In this document: positions 26,594 through 36,172 of the stretch, piece after piece
How the letters are laid out: every line of letters starts with the position of its first letter
How positions within the stretch are numbered: the first letter of the stretch is position 1
NCBI RefSeq assembly: GCF_003063245.1
Contig: NZ_MUXE01000003.1
Span: 124,001-188,000, forward strand
DNA from: Arcobacter caeni
GTDB taxonomy: Bacteria > Campylobacterota > Campylobacteria > Campylobacterales > Arcobacteraceae
Direction of reading: 5' to 3'
Length of the DNA: 64,000 nt
Program-made: the position numbers and the translations under genes
The notes under the pieces: generated by a model
Databases searched by the model: none
What the model saw: only the letters and a program-made list of their open reading frames with translations
What the model was told of the DNA's origin: nothing

Positions 26594-27160
26594 TTACTTA
26601 GCTAAAATTCCTTCCATTGCTATTTGAAGTTTAATCTCTTCACCAACTGCAACACCACCTGTTTCTAAGACTTTATTCCAAGTGATACCAAAATCTTTTC
26701 TATTGATTTTTCCCTCAAGTTCAAATCCAGCTCTTTGTTTTCCCCAAGGATCAGTAATAACTCCACCATTTTCTAAACTAAGTTTGATGTTTTTTGTTAC
26801 ACCTTTCATTGTTAAATCACCATAAACAGCATCTTTTTCAATTTTTGTTGCTTTAAAGTTGATTTTTGGAAATTTTACAGCAGAAAAAATATCTTCAGAT
26901 TTTAAATGCGTATCTCTTTCTTCATTTGCTGTATTAATTGAAGCTACAACAATTTCACCACTTAATGATTTTAAAGTATTTGTTTTTTCATCATATTCAA
27001 AACTTCCAGAAACATCATTAAACTTCCCAGTTACATTTGAAATCATCATATGTTTTACAGAAAAACCTGCATTTGAATGTCCTGCGTCGATATTATAATT
27101 TCCTGCGAATAATGCAGTTGAAACTGCAAGTGAAGCTAAACCTAATTTAAAAATTTTCAT
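26594..27160 (-). CDS. YceI family periplasmic protein (second copy)
   Basis: 188 residues: signal peptide to about residue 19 (STALFA), then YNIDAGHSNAGFSVKHMMIS, FSAVKFPKINFKATKI and GKINRKDFGITWNKVLE, the complete YceI pattern. Paralogous to the protein at 5601-6179. First gene of a YceI - dioxygenase - pirin run. A 14-base perfect palindrome lies 30-43 bases before its ATG, matching one in front of marR. Confidence 0.92.
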   Translation of the reverse strand: MKIFKLGLASLAVSTALFAGNYNIDAGHSNAGFSVKHMMISNVTGKFNDVSGSFEYDEKTNTLKSLSGEIVVASINTANEERDTHLKSEDIFSAVKFPKINFKATKIEKDAVYGDLTMKGVTKNIKLSLENGGVITDPWGKQRAGFELEGKINRKDFGITWNKVLETGGVAVGEEIKLQIAMEGILAK

Positions 27161-27189
27161 GTGTATCCTTTTTTATTATTAATTTTATT

Positions 27190-27203
27190 GTACTAATTAG
27201 TAC
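27190..27203. promoter_or_regulatory. Palindromic operator upstream of YceI, probable MarR box
   Basis: GTACTAATTAGTAC, a perfect palindrome. Its core TACTAATTAGTA recurs exactly in front of the marR gene. Position overlaps where the YceI operon promoter should be. Confidence 0.7.
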
Positions 27204-27222
27204 TTTTTAAGCAAAAAAATAT

Positions 27223-27675
27223 CTAATTTGCTTTGTAAACTTTATTTAACAAATCATATAAAGTATCTAACTCAACATCACTTAAAACCTCTAAGGATTT
27301 TGTTAAATTATTTGCATGATTTGGAAATACCTCTTCAATAATATCTTTACCTTTTTGAGTAATTGATAAAATTGACGCTCTACTGTCATTTGGATCTTTT
27401 ATGGAAGTAATCCACTCATCTCTTTTTAAATTTTTTACTACAACTGTTATATTTCCAGGTGTACTCATAGTCAATTTTGTAATTGAGCCAATATTTAAAT
27501 CACCCAAGTGATACAAAACTTCTAATACTTTAAATTGATTAAATGTGAGATTATGTTTTGATAAATAATTAACAGTTAAATTAGTGATTTTTAAAGATGC
27601 TTTCTCTAACCTAACAACTATTTTCATAGATTTATCAGTTCTTTCACCATAAGTTTTTAACGATTTTTTATTCAT
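27223..27675 (-). CDS. MarR family transcriptional regulator
   Basis: A 150-residue winged-helix repressor: helical dimer arms at both ends, HTH region around residues 45-80 (FNQFKVLEVLYHLGDLNIGSITKLT, cut here: the recognition part is MSTPGNITVVVKNL), and the wing DPNDSRASILSITQKG with the conserved D-x-R. Upstream of the YceI - dioxygenase - pirin genes in the same direction, with a matching palindrome before both units, so autoregulation and control of the operon are likely. No cysteine is obvious as a redox switch in the visible motifs; the effector is unknown. Confidence 0.92.
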   Translation of the reverse strand: MNKKSLKTYGERTDKSMKIVVRLEKASLKITNLTVNYLSKHNLTFNQFKVLEVLYHLGDLNIGSITKLTMSTPGNITVVVKNLKRDEWITSIKDPNDSRASILSITQKGKDIIEEVFPNHANNLTKSLEVLSDVELDTLYDLLNKVYKAN

Positions 27676-27697
27676 TTACATACTCCTGTCGAAATTA

Positions 27698-27715
27698 TAT
27701 TACTAATTAGTAATA
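27698..27715. promoter_or_regulatory. Palindromic operator upstream of marR, probable autoregulatory MarR box
   Basis: TATTACTAATTAGTAATA, an 18-base perfect palindrome centred 32 bases before the marR start; the inner 12 bases equal those of the palindrome at 27190-27203. Confidence 0.7.
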
Positions 27716-27814
27716 ATGTCAAGAGTATTTTGATTAAATTATAAAAAAAGCTTTTTAAATAAAAAATGATTAACCTTTTCATAATGATTTTTTGGGTAAA
27801 ATAATTCGTTTTGC

Positions 27815-27820
27815 TATAAA
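27815..27820 (+). promoter_or_regulatory. Extended -10 box of the aminotransferase-purA operon
   Basis: TTTTGCTATAAA, the same extended -10 pattern as at purM, 25 bases before the ATG at 27845. Confidence 0.55.
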
Positions 27821-27844
27821 GAATGAAAAAATAAGGATGTTAAA

Positions 27845-28951
27845 ATGCTATTGACGCCAGGTCCAACTCCAGTACCAGAATTTGTAAGAAAAGCGATGGC
27901 TGATATTACGATTCACCATAGAACTGAAGAGTTTGAAGCAATTTTTAAAAATACTAGAGAATTATTAATTGAATTATATGATATGCCTGAGGTTGTAATG
28001 TTGGCTTCAAGTGGTACAGGCGCAATGGAAGCTTGTGTTACTAACTTGACATATAAAAAAGCACTTACAATTAATTCAGGAAAATTCGGTGAGAGATTCG
28101 GAAAAATTTGTGCTGCTTTTGGTATAGATTACACTGAAATAAAAAATGAATGGAATACTCCTGTGAGTGTTGAAGCGGTTGTAAATGCAGTGAAAGCTGA
28201 TTCTTCAATAGATGCAATTTTTATTCAAATATGTGAAAGTGCAGGAGGATTGAGACATCCAGTTGAACTTATTGCTGCTGAGGTAAAAAAAATCAATAAA
28301 GATATTATGATTATCGCAGATGGAATCACAGCAATTGGTGTTGAAAAAATCGACACAACAAATCTTGATGCTGTAATTACAGGAAGCCAAAAAGCTTTAA
28401 TGTTACCACCAGGTCTTGCAATAATTGGATTATCAAATGAAGCAGTTGCTAAAATAGAATTAAAACCAAGAGGTTACTATTTTAATTTAGCTACTGAAAT
28501 TAAAAATCAAAGAAAAAATACAACAGCATGGACAGCTGCTACTACTTTAATCATTGGTTTAGGTGCAATTTTAGAAAAACTAAAAGCTGATGGATTTGAT
28601 AAATTATTTACACAAACAGCATTAAGAGCAAATGCTACAAGAGAAGCTTTAAAAGCTATTGGATTTGATATTTATCCAAAAACTCCAGCAAATGCCATGA
28701 CTACTGTTTATACTGAGCAATCAAGTGCAATTAGAAAAATATTAGAAAATAAATATAATGTAAATATTGCAGGTGGACAAGATCACTTAGCTGGTAAAAT
28801 CTTTAGAATTAATCACATGGGATTAGTTGAAGATTTCGAAGCATCTTGGGCTGTAAATGCTGTTGAATTAGCATTAGATGATTTAGGTATTAGAACATTT
28901 GATGGAACTGCTAATAGAGTTTTTGCATTAAATATGTTTAAAGGAAACTAA
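27845..28951 (+). CDS. Class V aminotransferase (alanine/serine-glyoxylate type)
   Basis: 368 residues of the small aminotransferase-like group. It begins LLTPGPTPVPEFVRKAM, has the glycine loop SSGTGAMEA (55-63), and PLP Lys183 in TGSQKALMLPPG; the C-terminal substrate part carries FRINHMG. Family members act on alanine or serine with glyoxylate, and in anaerobes also as phosphoserine-related or archaeal aspartate aminotransferases, so the exact amino donor is open. It heads a very compact run: the next ATG is 5 bases after its stop. Confidence 0.88.
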   Translation: MLLTPGPTPVPEFVRKAMADITIHHRTEEFEAIFKNTRELLIELYDMPEVVMLASSGTGAMEACVTNLTYKKALTINSGKFGERFGKICAAFGIDYTEIKNEWNTPVSVEAVVNAVKADSSIDAIFIQICESAGGLRHPVELIAAEVKKINKDIMIIADGITAIGVEKIDTTNLDAVITGSQKALMLPPGLAIIGLSNEAVAKIELKPRGYYFNLATEIKNQRKNTTAWTAATTLIIGLGAILEKLKADGFDKLFTQTALRANATREALKAIGFDIYPKTPANAMTTVYTEQSSAIRKILENKYNVNIAGGQDHLAGKIFRINHMGLVEDFEASWAVNAVELALDDLGIRTFDGTANRVFALNMFKGN

Positions 28952-28956
28952 GAATA

Positions 28957-31055
<2,099 letters not shown>

Positions 31056-31061
31056 AAACGC

Positions 31062-31613
31062 ATGAGAATGAAATTACATCATACACCGTATGTCTCAAGA
31101 AGAATTACAAGAGATTTGATTAGTTGTGACTTTGTTGAGGTTAGAAAAGAGAAGCACAGTATTGAAGCAGAAGTTGAAAGAATATTAGATGCTGATTTAG
31201 AAAAAGAGTTTGGTCTAGATGAAAAAGTTCAAGAAATTTTAGAAGCTCAAGAAGAAGAAATCGAGTATTTAAATGCAGATAGAAGACAACTTTTTTGGAT
31301 GACTAAAAAAAGATTAGCTAATGATTTTGGCGTAATTTTAAATAATGAAGATAGATTTTCAGATATTGCCCACCAAATATTAGATTATTTATGGGAAGAA
31401 GATTTTATACATTATACATGTTCTGATAATCAAATCAAAAATGTAATTTTCGCTTCTTTAGATGACTTTATGAAAGGCTTTGAAAAAGCTGACCATGAAG
31501 TTATGGCTAAATTAAAAAATTATAAAAGAAAATTAATACCAGGAACTGATGATTATGATCTTGTATATCATAGATTATATGAAGAGGAATTAACAAAAAG
31601 AGGATTGATATAA
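31062..31613 (+). CDS. DUF507 family protein
   Basis: 183 residues, acidic, mostly helical, with the DUF507 pattern near the start (YVSRRITRDLI) and again near the end (LVYHRLYEEELTKRGLI). No catalytic motif. It lies between purA and carA with a 6-base gap and a direct junction (the carA ATG is the next base after the stop), a placement typical for Campylobacterota. Function unknown; possible nucleic-acid or complex-assembly role is speculation. Confidence 0.85.
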   Translation: MRMKLHHTPYVSRRITRDLISCDFVEVRKEKHSIEAEVERILDADLEKEFGLDEKVQEILEAQEEEIEYLNADRRQLFWMTKKRLANDFGVILNNEDRFSDIAHQILDYLWEEDFIHYTCSDNQIKNVIFASLDDFMKGFEKADHEVMAKLKNYKRKLIPGTDDYDLVYHRLYEEELTKRGLI

Positions 31614-32732
31614 ATGCAAAAAGTATGGATATATTTAGAAAATGGGACTTTTTTAGAAGCGAAATCTTTTGGTGCAACAGGAACATCTGTTGGAGAAATA
31701 GTTTTTAATACATCATTAACTGGATACCAAGAAATTATTTCAGATCCTTCTTATGCTGGTCAATTTATTACTTTTACAATGCCAGAAATTGGAAATGTTG
31801 GAGTTAATGATAATGATATGGAAAGTAGAAAGTGTCATTGTAAAGGTGTATTAGTTAGAAATTATCATAGTGAATATTCAAATTACAGAGCTCAAAATGA
31901 TTTAGATTCTTTATTAAAAGAACATGGAGTTTTGGGGATTTGTGATATTGATACTAGATATTTAACAAAAATGATTAGAGATGAGGGAGCTATGATGATG
32001 ATAGCTTCAACTGAAATTTCTTCTAAAGATGAATTAGTAAAACAATTAAAAGCAAGTCCACGAATCGAAGACATAAATTATATTGAAATTGTATCAACAA
32101 AAGAGTCTTATGTTCATAAATCAGGTGCTTGGAATCATGCTATCAAAGCTTATGATAAAGCAGTTATGAGTGATAAAAAAGTTGTTGTTATTGACTTTGG
32201 AGTTAAAAGAAATATTTTAAATGAACTTGTTAACTCAGGTTTAGAAGTGGAAGTTGTACCATCAACTTTTAAAGCAGATGATTTAATCGCAAGATTTGAA
32301 GCAAAAGAAATAGGTGGGATTTTCTTATCAAATGGTCCTGGTGATCCACTTACTTTAATAGCTGAAAAAGAACAAGTTCAAAAACTTGTAGAGACAGATA
32401 TTCCAATTTTTGCAATTTGTTTAGGTCATCAAATGTTATCAATCGCCCATGGATATGATACATATAAACTAAAATTTGGACAACATGGTGGTAACCATCC
32501 GGTTGCAAATAATGGAGTTGTTGAAATCACAGCACAAAATCATAACTATAATGTTCCTGATAATATTGTAGAAATTGCAGATGTAACACATTTAAATTTA
32601 TTTGATAATACTATTGAAGGTGTTAAGTACAAAAATAAAGAGATTTTTTCAGTTCAACATCACCCAGAAGCAAGTCCTGGTCCTCATGAGTCAAAATATA
32701 TCTTTGGCGAATTTGCAAAGATTGTAAAATAG
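31614..32732 (+). CDS. carA: Carbamoyl-phosphate synthase small (glutaminase) subunit
   Basis: 372 residues. The N-terminal CPSase domain opens WIYLENGTFLEAKSFGA and includes FNTSLTGYQEIISDPSYAGQ; the C-terminal class I glutamine amidotransferase has the nucleophile Cys269 in FAICLGHQML and His/Glu in QHHPEASPGP. Supplies ammonia to CarB for pyrimidine and arginine synthesis; carB is not in the window. Last gene of the run, followed by a strong terminator. Confidence 0.97.
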   Translation: MQKVWIYLENGTFLEAKSFGATGTSVGEIVFNTSLTGYQEIISDPSYAGQFITFTMPEIGNVGVNDNDMESRKCHCKGVLVRNYHSEYSNYRAQNDLDSLLKEHGVLGICDIDTRYLTKMIRDEGAMMMIASTEISSKDELVKQLKASPRIEDINYIEIVSTKESYVHKSGAWNHAIKAYDKAVMSDKKVVVIDFGVKRNILNELVNSGLEVEVVPSTFKADDLIARFEAKEIGGIFLSNGPGDPLTLIAEKEQVQKLVETDIPIFAICLGHQMLSIAHGYDTYKLKFGQHGGNHPVANNGVVEITAQNHNYNVPDNIVEIADVTHLNLFDNTIEGVKYKNKEIFSVQHHPEASPGPHESKYIFGEFAKIVK

Positions 32733-32743
32733 ACTTTTTAATA

Positions 32744-32779
32744 AAAAAAGGGGAAGTTTAGATAAACTTCCCCTTTTTT
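32744..32779. terminator. Terminator shared by carA and pgpA
   Basis: GGGGAAGTTTA and its exact complement with a 2-base centre, flanked by A-run and T-run, giving a good intrinsic terminator in both directions. Confidence 0.85.
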
Positions 32780-32791
32780 AATGAATTAAAT

Positions 32792-33268
32792 TTATAATAT
32801 AAACTTAGAAATCAACTGATAAACTCCAGCACTAGCGATTCCTGCTGCGATTCCGGCAACAATATCATCACCCATAACACCTAATCCACCTTTTACATCT
32901 CTGTCGATTTTTCCTATAAATGATGGTTTCCAAATATCAAATAATCTAAAAAATAAAAATGCTATTGGTGCCATGTATAAGATATTTGAACTATTAATTC
33001 CGCAAATAGATAGTGTAATCCACATTCCTGCTAATTCATCTATTACAATCTCTTTCCCATCATGCATACCTACTTCTTTTTCATAAATATCAATTTGTTT
33101 TATTGCAATTACGGTAATTAATAAAGACAATAAAAATAGAGTTGATACATGCAAAAATTCAAGTAAAAATAATCCAATAATCAAAGATACAAATGAACCC
33201 ACTGTTCCTGGTGCTTTTGGGCTTAATCCACTAAATCCAACTGTTAAAAAGAATTTTCTTAAATTCAT
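32792..33268 (-). CDS. pgpA: Phosphatidylglycerophosphatase A
   Basis: 158-residue membrane phosphatase producing phosphatidylglycerol. Hallmarks: GFSGLSPKAPGTVGSFVSL near the start, KEIVIDELAGMW (acidic metal site) and a DRDVKGGLGVMGDDIVAG at the C terminus. Three to four hydrophobic helices. It follows the response regulator by 9 bases, the order ispDF - regulator - pgpA also known from C. jejuni (with one gene inserted there, from memory). Confidence 0.93.
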   Translation of the reverse strand: MNLRKFFLTVGFSGLSPKAPGTVGSFVSLIIGLFLLEFLHVSTLFLLSLLITVIAIKQIDIYEKEVGMHDGKEIVIDELAGMWITLSICGINSSNILYMAPIAFLFFRLFDIWKPSFIGKIDRDVKGGLGVMGDDIVAGIAAGIASAGVYQLISKFIL

Positions 33269-33277
33269 AATTTATCC

Positions 33278-34168
33278 TTATTTTTTCTTTTCAATATCTA
33301 GTTTTTTTCGTTTTTCCCAAAGAGATTTTCTTGAAATTCCTAGTTTTTTTGATAGTTCCGTATCTGGATATTTATTTTGATAAGAAACAACCATCATTTT
33401 CACATAATCATTTATTGTCATAATATTTGAGTTTCCGATCAGTTGATTTTCATTATTAAACTCTATTTTTCTATACGGAAATTCTAATTCAGTTTCTAAA
33501 GTTGAAACAACACAATTTTTGTCTTCGATAAATTTTATAACAGTATCTTTTGCATTCTTTTTTAAAGTATGAAAATCAGTAAGATAAATGATTGATTTAC
33601 CTTGAATAACATTTACTTGTTTTTGCCATGATGTTGAAGTCAAAGAGACAAAATTAATAGGTAAATCCATTTTTCGTGAAAGTTCAAAAACTAACTTATC
33701 TGCAAATTTTTGAGAATTAGATTCGATTAAAGTTGGAAATGACGGAGGCAATAAAACATCTGTTGTATCAATTTCAGCCATTGTAAATTCAAAATATTCT
33801 TTTAATGTTTGTAACTCTCTTTTTAAACTTCTGCAATCTTTATAGTGATAAATTTTTCTAATTAATTCATCCATAATAAATGGTTTCATAATATAATCTT
33901 TTGCACCATCTTTAATAGGATTGGTAACCGTTTCATCTGAAATATAAGAAACTAAAAGCAGTATAATTGAATTTTCTGAATATTTTTTTATAATATTTTT
34001 GCATAAAGCAGATGGCAATGATGTTGATAAAAGAATAGTGTCGTAATCTTTTGTTAGATTATCAATATTTGGTGATTCAATATAATCACAACTATGTCCA
34101 TCATCAAGCAATCTTGACACAACTTTTTGTGCTAGATAAATCTCATTTTCAATAATTAATATATTCAT
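33278..34168 (-). CDS. Orphan atypical response regulator (HP1021/Cj1608-like)
   Basis: 296 residues when started at the ATG at 34168, which overlaps the ispDF stop as ATGA; an in-frame start 12 bases upstream exists but is less likely. Residues 1-115 form a receiver-like domain, yet the phospho-acceptor Asp is replaced by Ser48 (DTILLSTSLP) and the acidic pocket is IENE; the conserved Lys (DYIMKPF) remains. The C terminus is a Fis-like helix-turn-helix (SKKLGISRKSLWEKRKKL). Location next to ispDF and pgpA matches H. pylori HP1021, an orphan regulator with a non-phosphorylated receiver that binds oriC and responds to oxidative stress. Orthology is inference from position, length and the Asp-to-Ser change. 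Confidence 0.82.
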   Translation of the reverse strand: MNILIIENEIYLAQKVVSRLLDDGHSCDYIESPNIDNLTKDYDTILLSTSLPSALCKNIIKKYSENSIILLLVSYISDETVTNPIKDGAKDYIMKPFIMDELIRKIYHYKDCRSLKRELQTLKEYFEFTMAEIDTTDVLLPPSFPTLIESNSQKFADKLVFELSRKMDLPINFVSLTSTSWQKQVNVIQGKSIIYLTDFHTLKKNAKDTVIKFIEDKNCVVSTLETELEFPYRKIEFNNENQLIGNSNIMTINDYVKMMVVSYQNKYPDTELSKKLGISRKSLWEKRKKLDIEKKK

Positions 34169-35289
34169 TTTTGCTTCCAATTATAATATTTCAGTGTAGC
34201 TATACTTTGAACAGCTACTCCCTCTGCTCGTCCTATAAATCCCATTTTTTCAGCAGTTGTTGCTTTTACATTAATAAATTGTTTTTCAATATTCATTAAC
34301 GCAGCTAATGAACTTTTTATTTCATGTTTAAATGGATTTATTTTTGGTTTTTGTGCGATAATTGTTGTATCTATATTTACAATTTCATAACCAACATTGT
34401 AAATAAATCTAACAATATGTTCTAATAAAAGTTTTGAATCAATACCTTTATACTTTTCATCCGTATCAGGGAAAAATTCTCCAATATCTCCAGCTCCACA
34501 AGCACCTAAAAGTGCATCAATAATTGAGTGAATTAAAACATCTCCATCACTGTGAGCTTTAAATCCATATTCGTAAGGAAGTTTAACTCCTCCTAAAAAC
34601 ATCTCTTTGTTATCTTCAAAGGCGTGAATATCAAAACCTGTTCCTGTAAAAAAATTGTTTGATGGTGACTTTAAAGGAAGTTCATCTAATTCATTTCCTA
34701 AAGTTAGTTTTTTGCTTTCAATACTTCCTTGAATATATTTGATTGTTCCATTTATTGCTTTTATAGCTGAACTTTCATCTGTGAATTCAATTTGAGTATT
34801 TAAGGCATTTTTTAAAGTTTTTGTTAGGGAAAGTTGTGGTGTTTGGATTAATTTTACTTCATCTCTATTTATCGTAGTTGTTTCATAAATTACTGTATCA
34901 GTCACATTTAAAACAGGAACAATACAATCTGCATTTTCTTTTTCATCTAAAAGATTTTTAATTACACTTTGGGGAATACAAGCTCGTGCTACATCACTTA
35001 TCATTACATATTTTGTTGTTACAAACTCTAAGCAGTTTAAAATAGATTTTTGTCTAGTTTGTCCACCTTTTACAAAAGTAAAATCATCTGTGAAATTTTT
35101 CATATAATTTAATTCATCTTCATGGGAAGCAACAATGATTTTATCAAATTGTGAAAATGAAGCTAATCTTTTAGTGACACTTAGCCATAAAGGAATATTT
35201 TCTATTCTAATCCATTGTTTTTTTGTTTTATGTTCAAACCGTGAAGAATTACCCGCGCATAAAACAATGAGTGTAACATCTAACAACAA
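34165..35289 (-). CDS. ispDF: Bifunctional IspD/IspF of the MEP isoprenoid pathway
   Basis: 374 residues. The N-terminal IspD part (to ~ residue 210) has VLCAGNSSRFEHKTKKQW and VKGGQTRQKSILNCL, cytidylylating MEP; the C-terminal IspF part starts TGTGFDIHAFEDNKE (metal-binding DxH) and has HSDGDVLIHSIIDALLGACG and KATTAEKMGFIGR. The fusion is characteristic of Campylobacterota and alpha-proteobacteria; the middle enzyme IspE is separate. Overlaps the regulator gene by 4 bases. Confidence 0.96.
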   Translation of the reverse strand: MLLDVTLIVLCAGNSSRFEHKTKKQWIRIENIPLWLSVTKRLASFSQFDKIIVASHEDELNYMKNFTDDFTFVKGGQTRQKSILNCLEFVTTKYVMISDVARACIPQSVIKNLLDEKENADCIVPVLNVTDTVIYETTTINRDEVKLIQTPQLSLTKTLKNALNTQIEFTDESSAIKAINGTIKYIQGSIESKKLTLGNELDELPLKSPSNNFFTGTGFDIHAFEDNKEMFLGGVKLPYEYGFKAHSDGDVLIHSIIDALLGACGAGDIGEFFPDTDEKYKGIDSKLLLEHIVRFIYNVGYEIVNIDTTIIAQKPKINPFKHEIKSSLAALMNIEKQFINVKATTAEKMGFIGRAEGVAVQSIATLKYYNWKQK

Positions 35290-35345
35290 AAACCCCTTTG
35301 TGTAAAAAAGTTACAAATTATAGTATATACTTACTTATGCATAAG

Positions 35346-36167
35346 TTAAGAATTTTGATTAATTACCTCTTTTATGACATCAATAGAGTTTACAAAATGT
35401 TCAATATCAAAACCATATAAACTTACTTTTTCTAAAGCTTTGTGAATATTCTCATCACTTAATGGATAACGAATATCACATAGGATTTTGATGATTTCTA
35501 AAATTTGAGCTTTTGTTTTAAATTCATTAGGACAAGATTCGATATTTTCTGTAAAGGCAATAGGAATAATTATATTAGGGCTTATGTTCCATTGTTTAAA
35601 AATATTAGCAGTAATTCTTGCACAACTATATCCTAGGAACTCTTTTTCACAAAAAGTCGTATCTTTAGTCTCTTCTAATTCCATTAGAAATTCTTCGGAT
35701 TTTCTATTTTTTTGGATTACTTCTGAAATGATAAATTTGCCAACTTCTTGTAAAAATGCAGGTAAAAGTAACTCATTTCTCAAATCAAGATTTATATTTG
35801 AAACCCAAGTGTTTACAATATTACTTGCTAATGCACTAACAAAAAGAAAGTCTTCATTTTTTACAGCATATGCTAATAAATTGCTATTTATTGTATTTTG
35901 AATTGCACTGCCAATAGCAATTGAAATTGTAAAATTAATTCCAAGTAGGTTTATTGCTCTACTTAAAGTCTCGATTCTACTTTTAAATCCAAACATACTA
36001 GAGTTTGCAATTTTTAAAATGGTTACTATCATTAAAGGATCTTCTTCAATAATAGAAATCAATTTTTTAATATCGTTATTTCCAATACTTTTATATTTTT
36101 CAAGTTCAATTACACTTGATGGAAGTTGTGGTAAAGAGTTTATCTCTTCTAGTAAATCTTTTTTCAT
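35346..36167 (-). CDS. HDOD domain protein
   Basis: 273 residues from the ATG at 36167; a TTG start 9 bases upstream would overlap the preceding stop but has no better ribosome site. The sequence begins LPQLPSSVIELEKY and has EEDPLMIVTILKIANSSMFG and RAINLLGINFTISIA, the HDOD pattern (an HD-related helical domain without the metal-binding His-Asp pair). HDOD proteins act in signalling, often with c-di-GMP or two-component systems, without known enzymatic activity. Co-transcribed with the large unknown gene upstream. Confidence 0.88.
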   Translation of the reverse strand: MKKDLLEEINSLPQLPSSVIELEKYKSIGNNDIKKLISIIEEDPLMIVTILKIANSSMFGFKSRIETLSRAINLLGINFTISIAIGSAIQNTINSNLLAYAVKNEDFLFVSALASNIVNTWVSNINLDLRNELLLPAFLQEVGKFIISEVIQKNRKSEEFLMELEETKDTTFCEKEFLGYSCARITANIFKQWNISPNIIIPIAFTENIESCPNEFKTKAQILEIIKILCDIRYPLSDENIHKALEKVSLYGFDIEHFVNSIDVIKEVINQNS

Positions 36168-36172
36168 AAATA

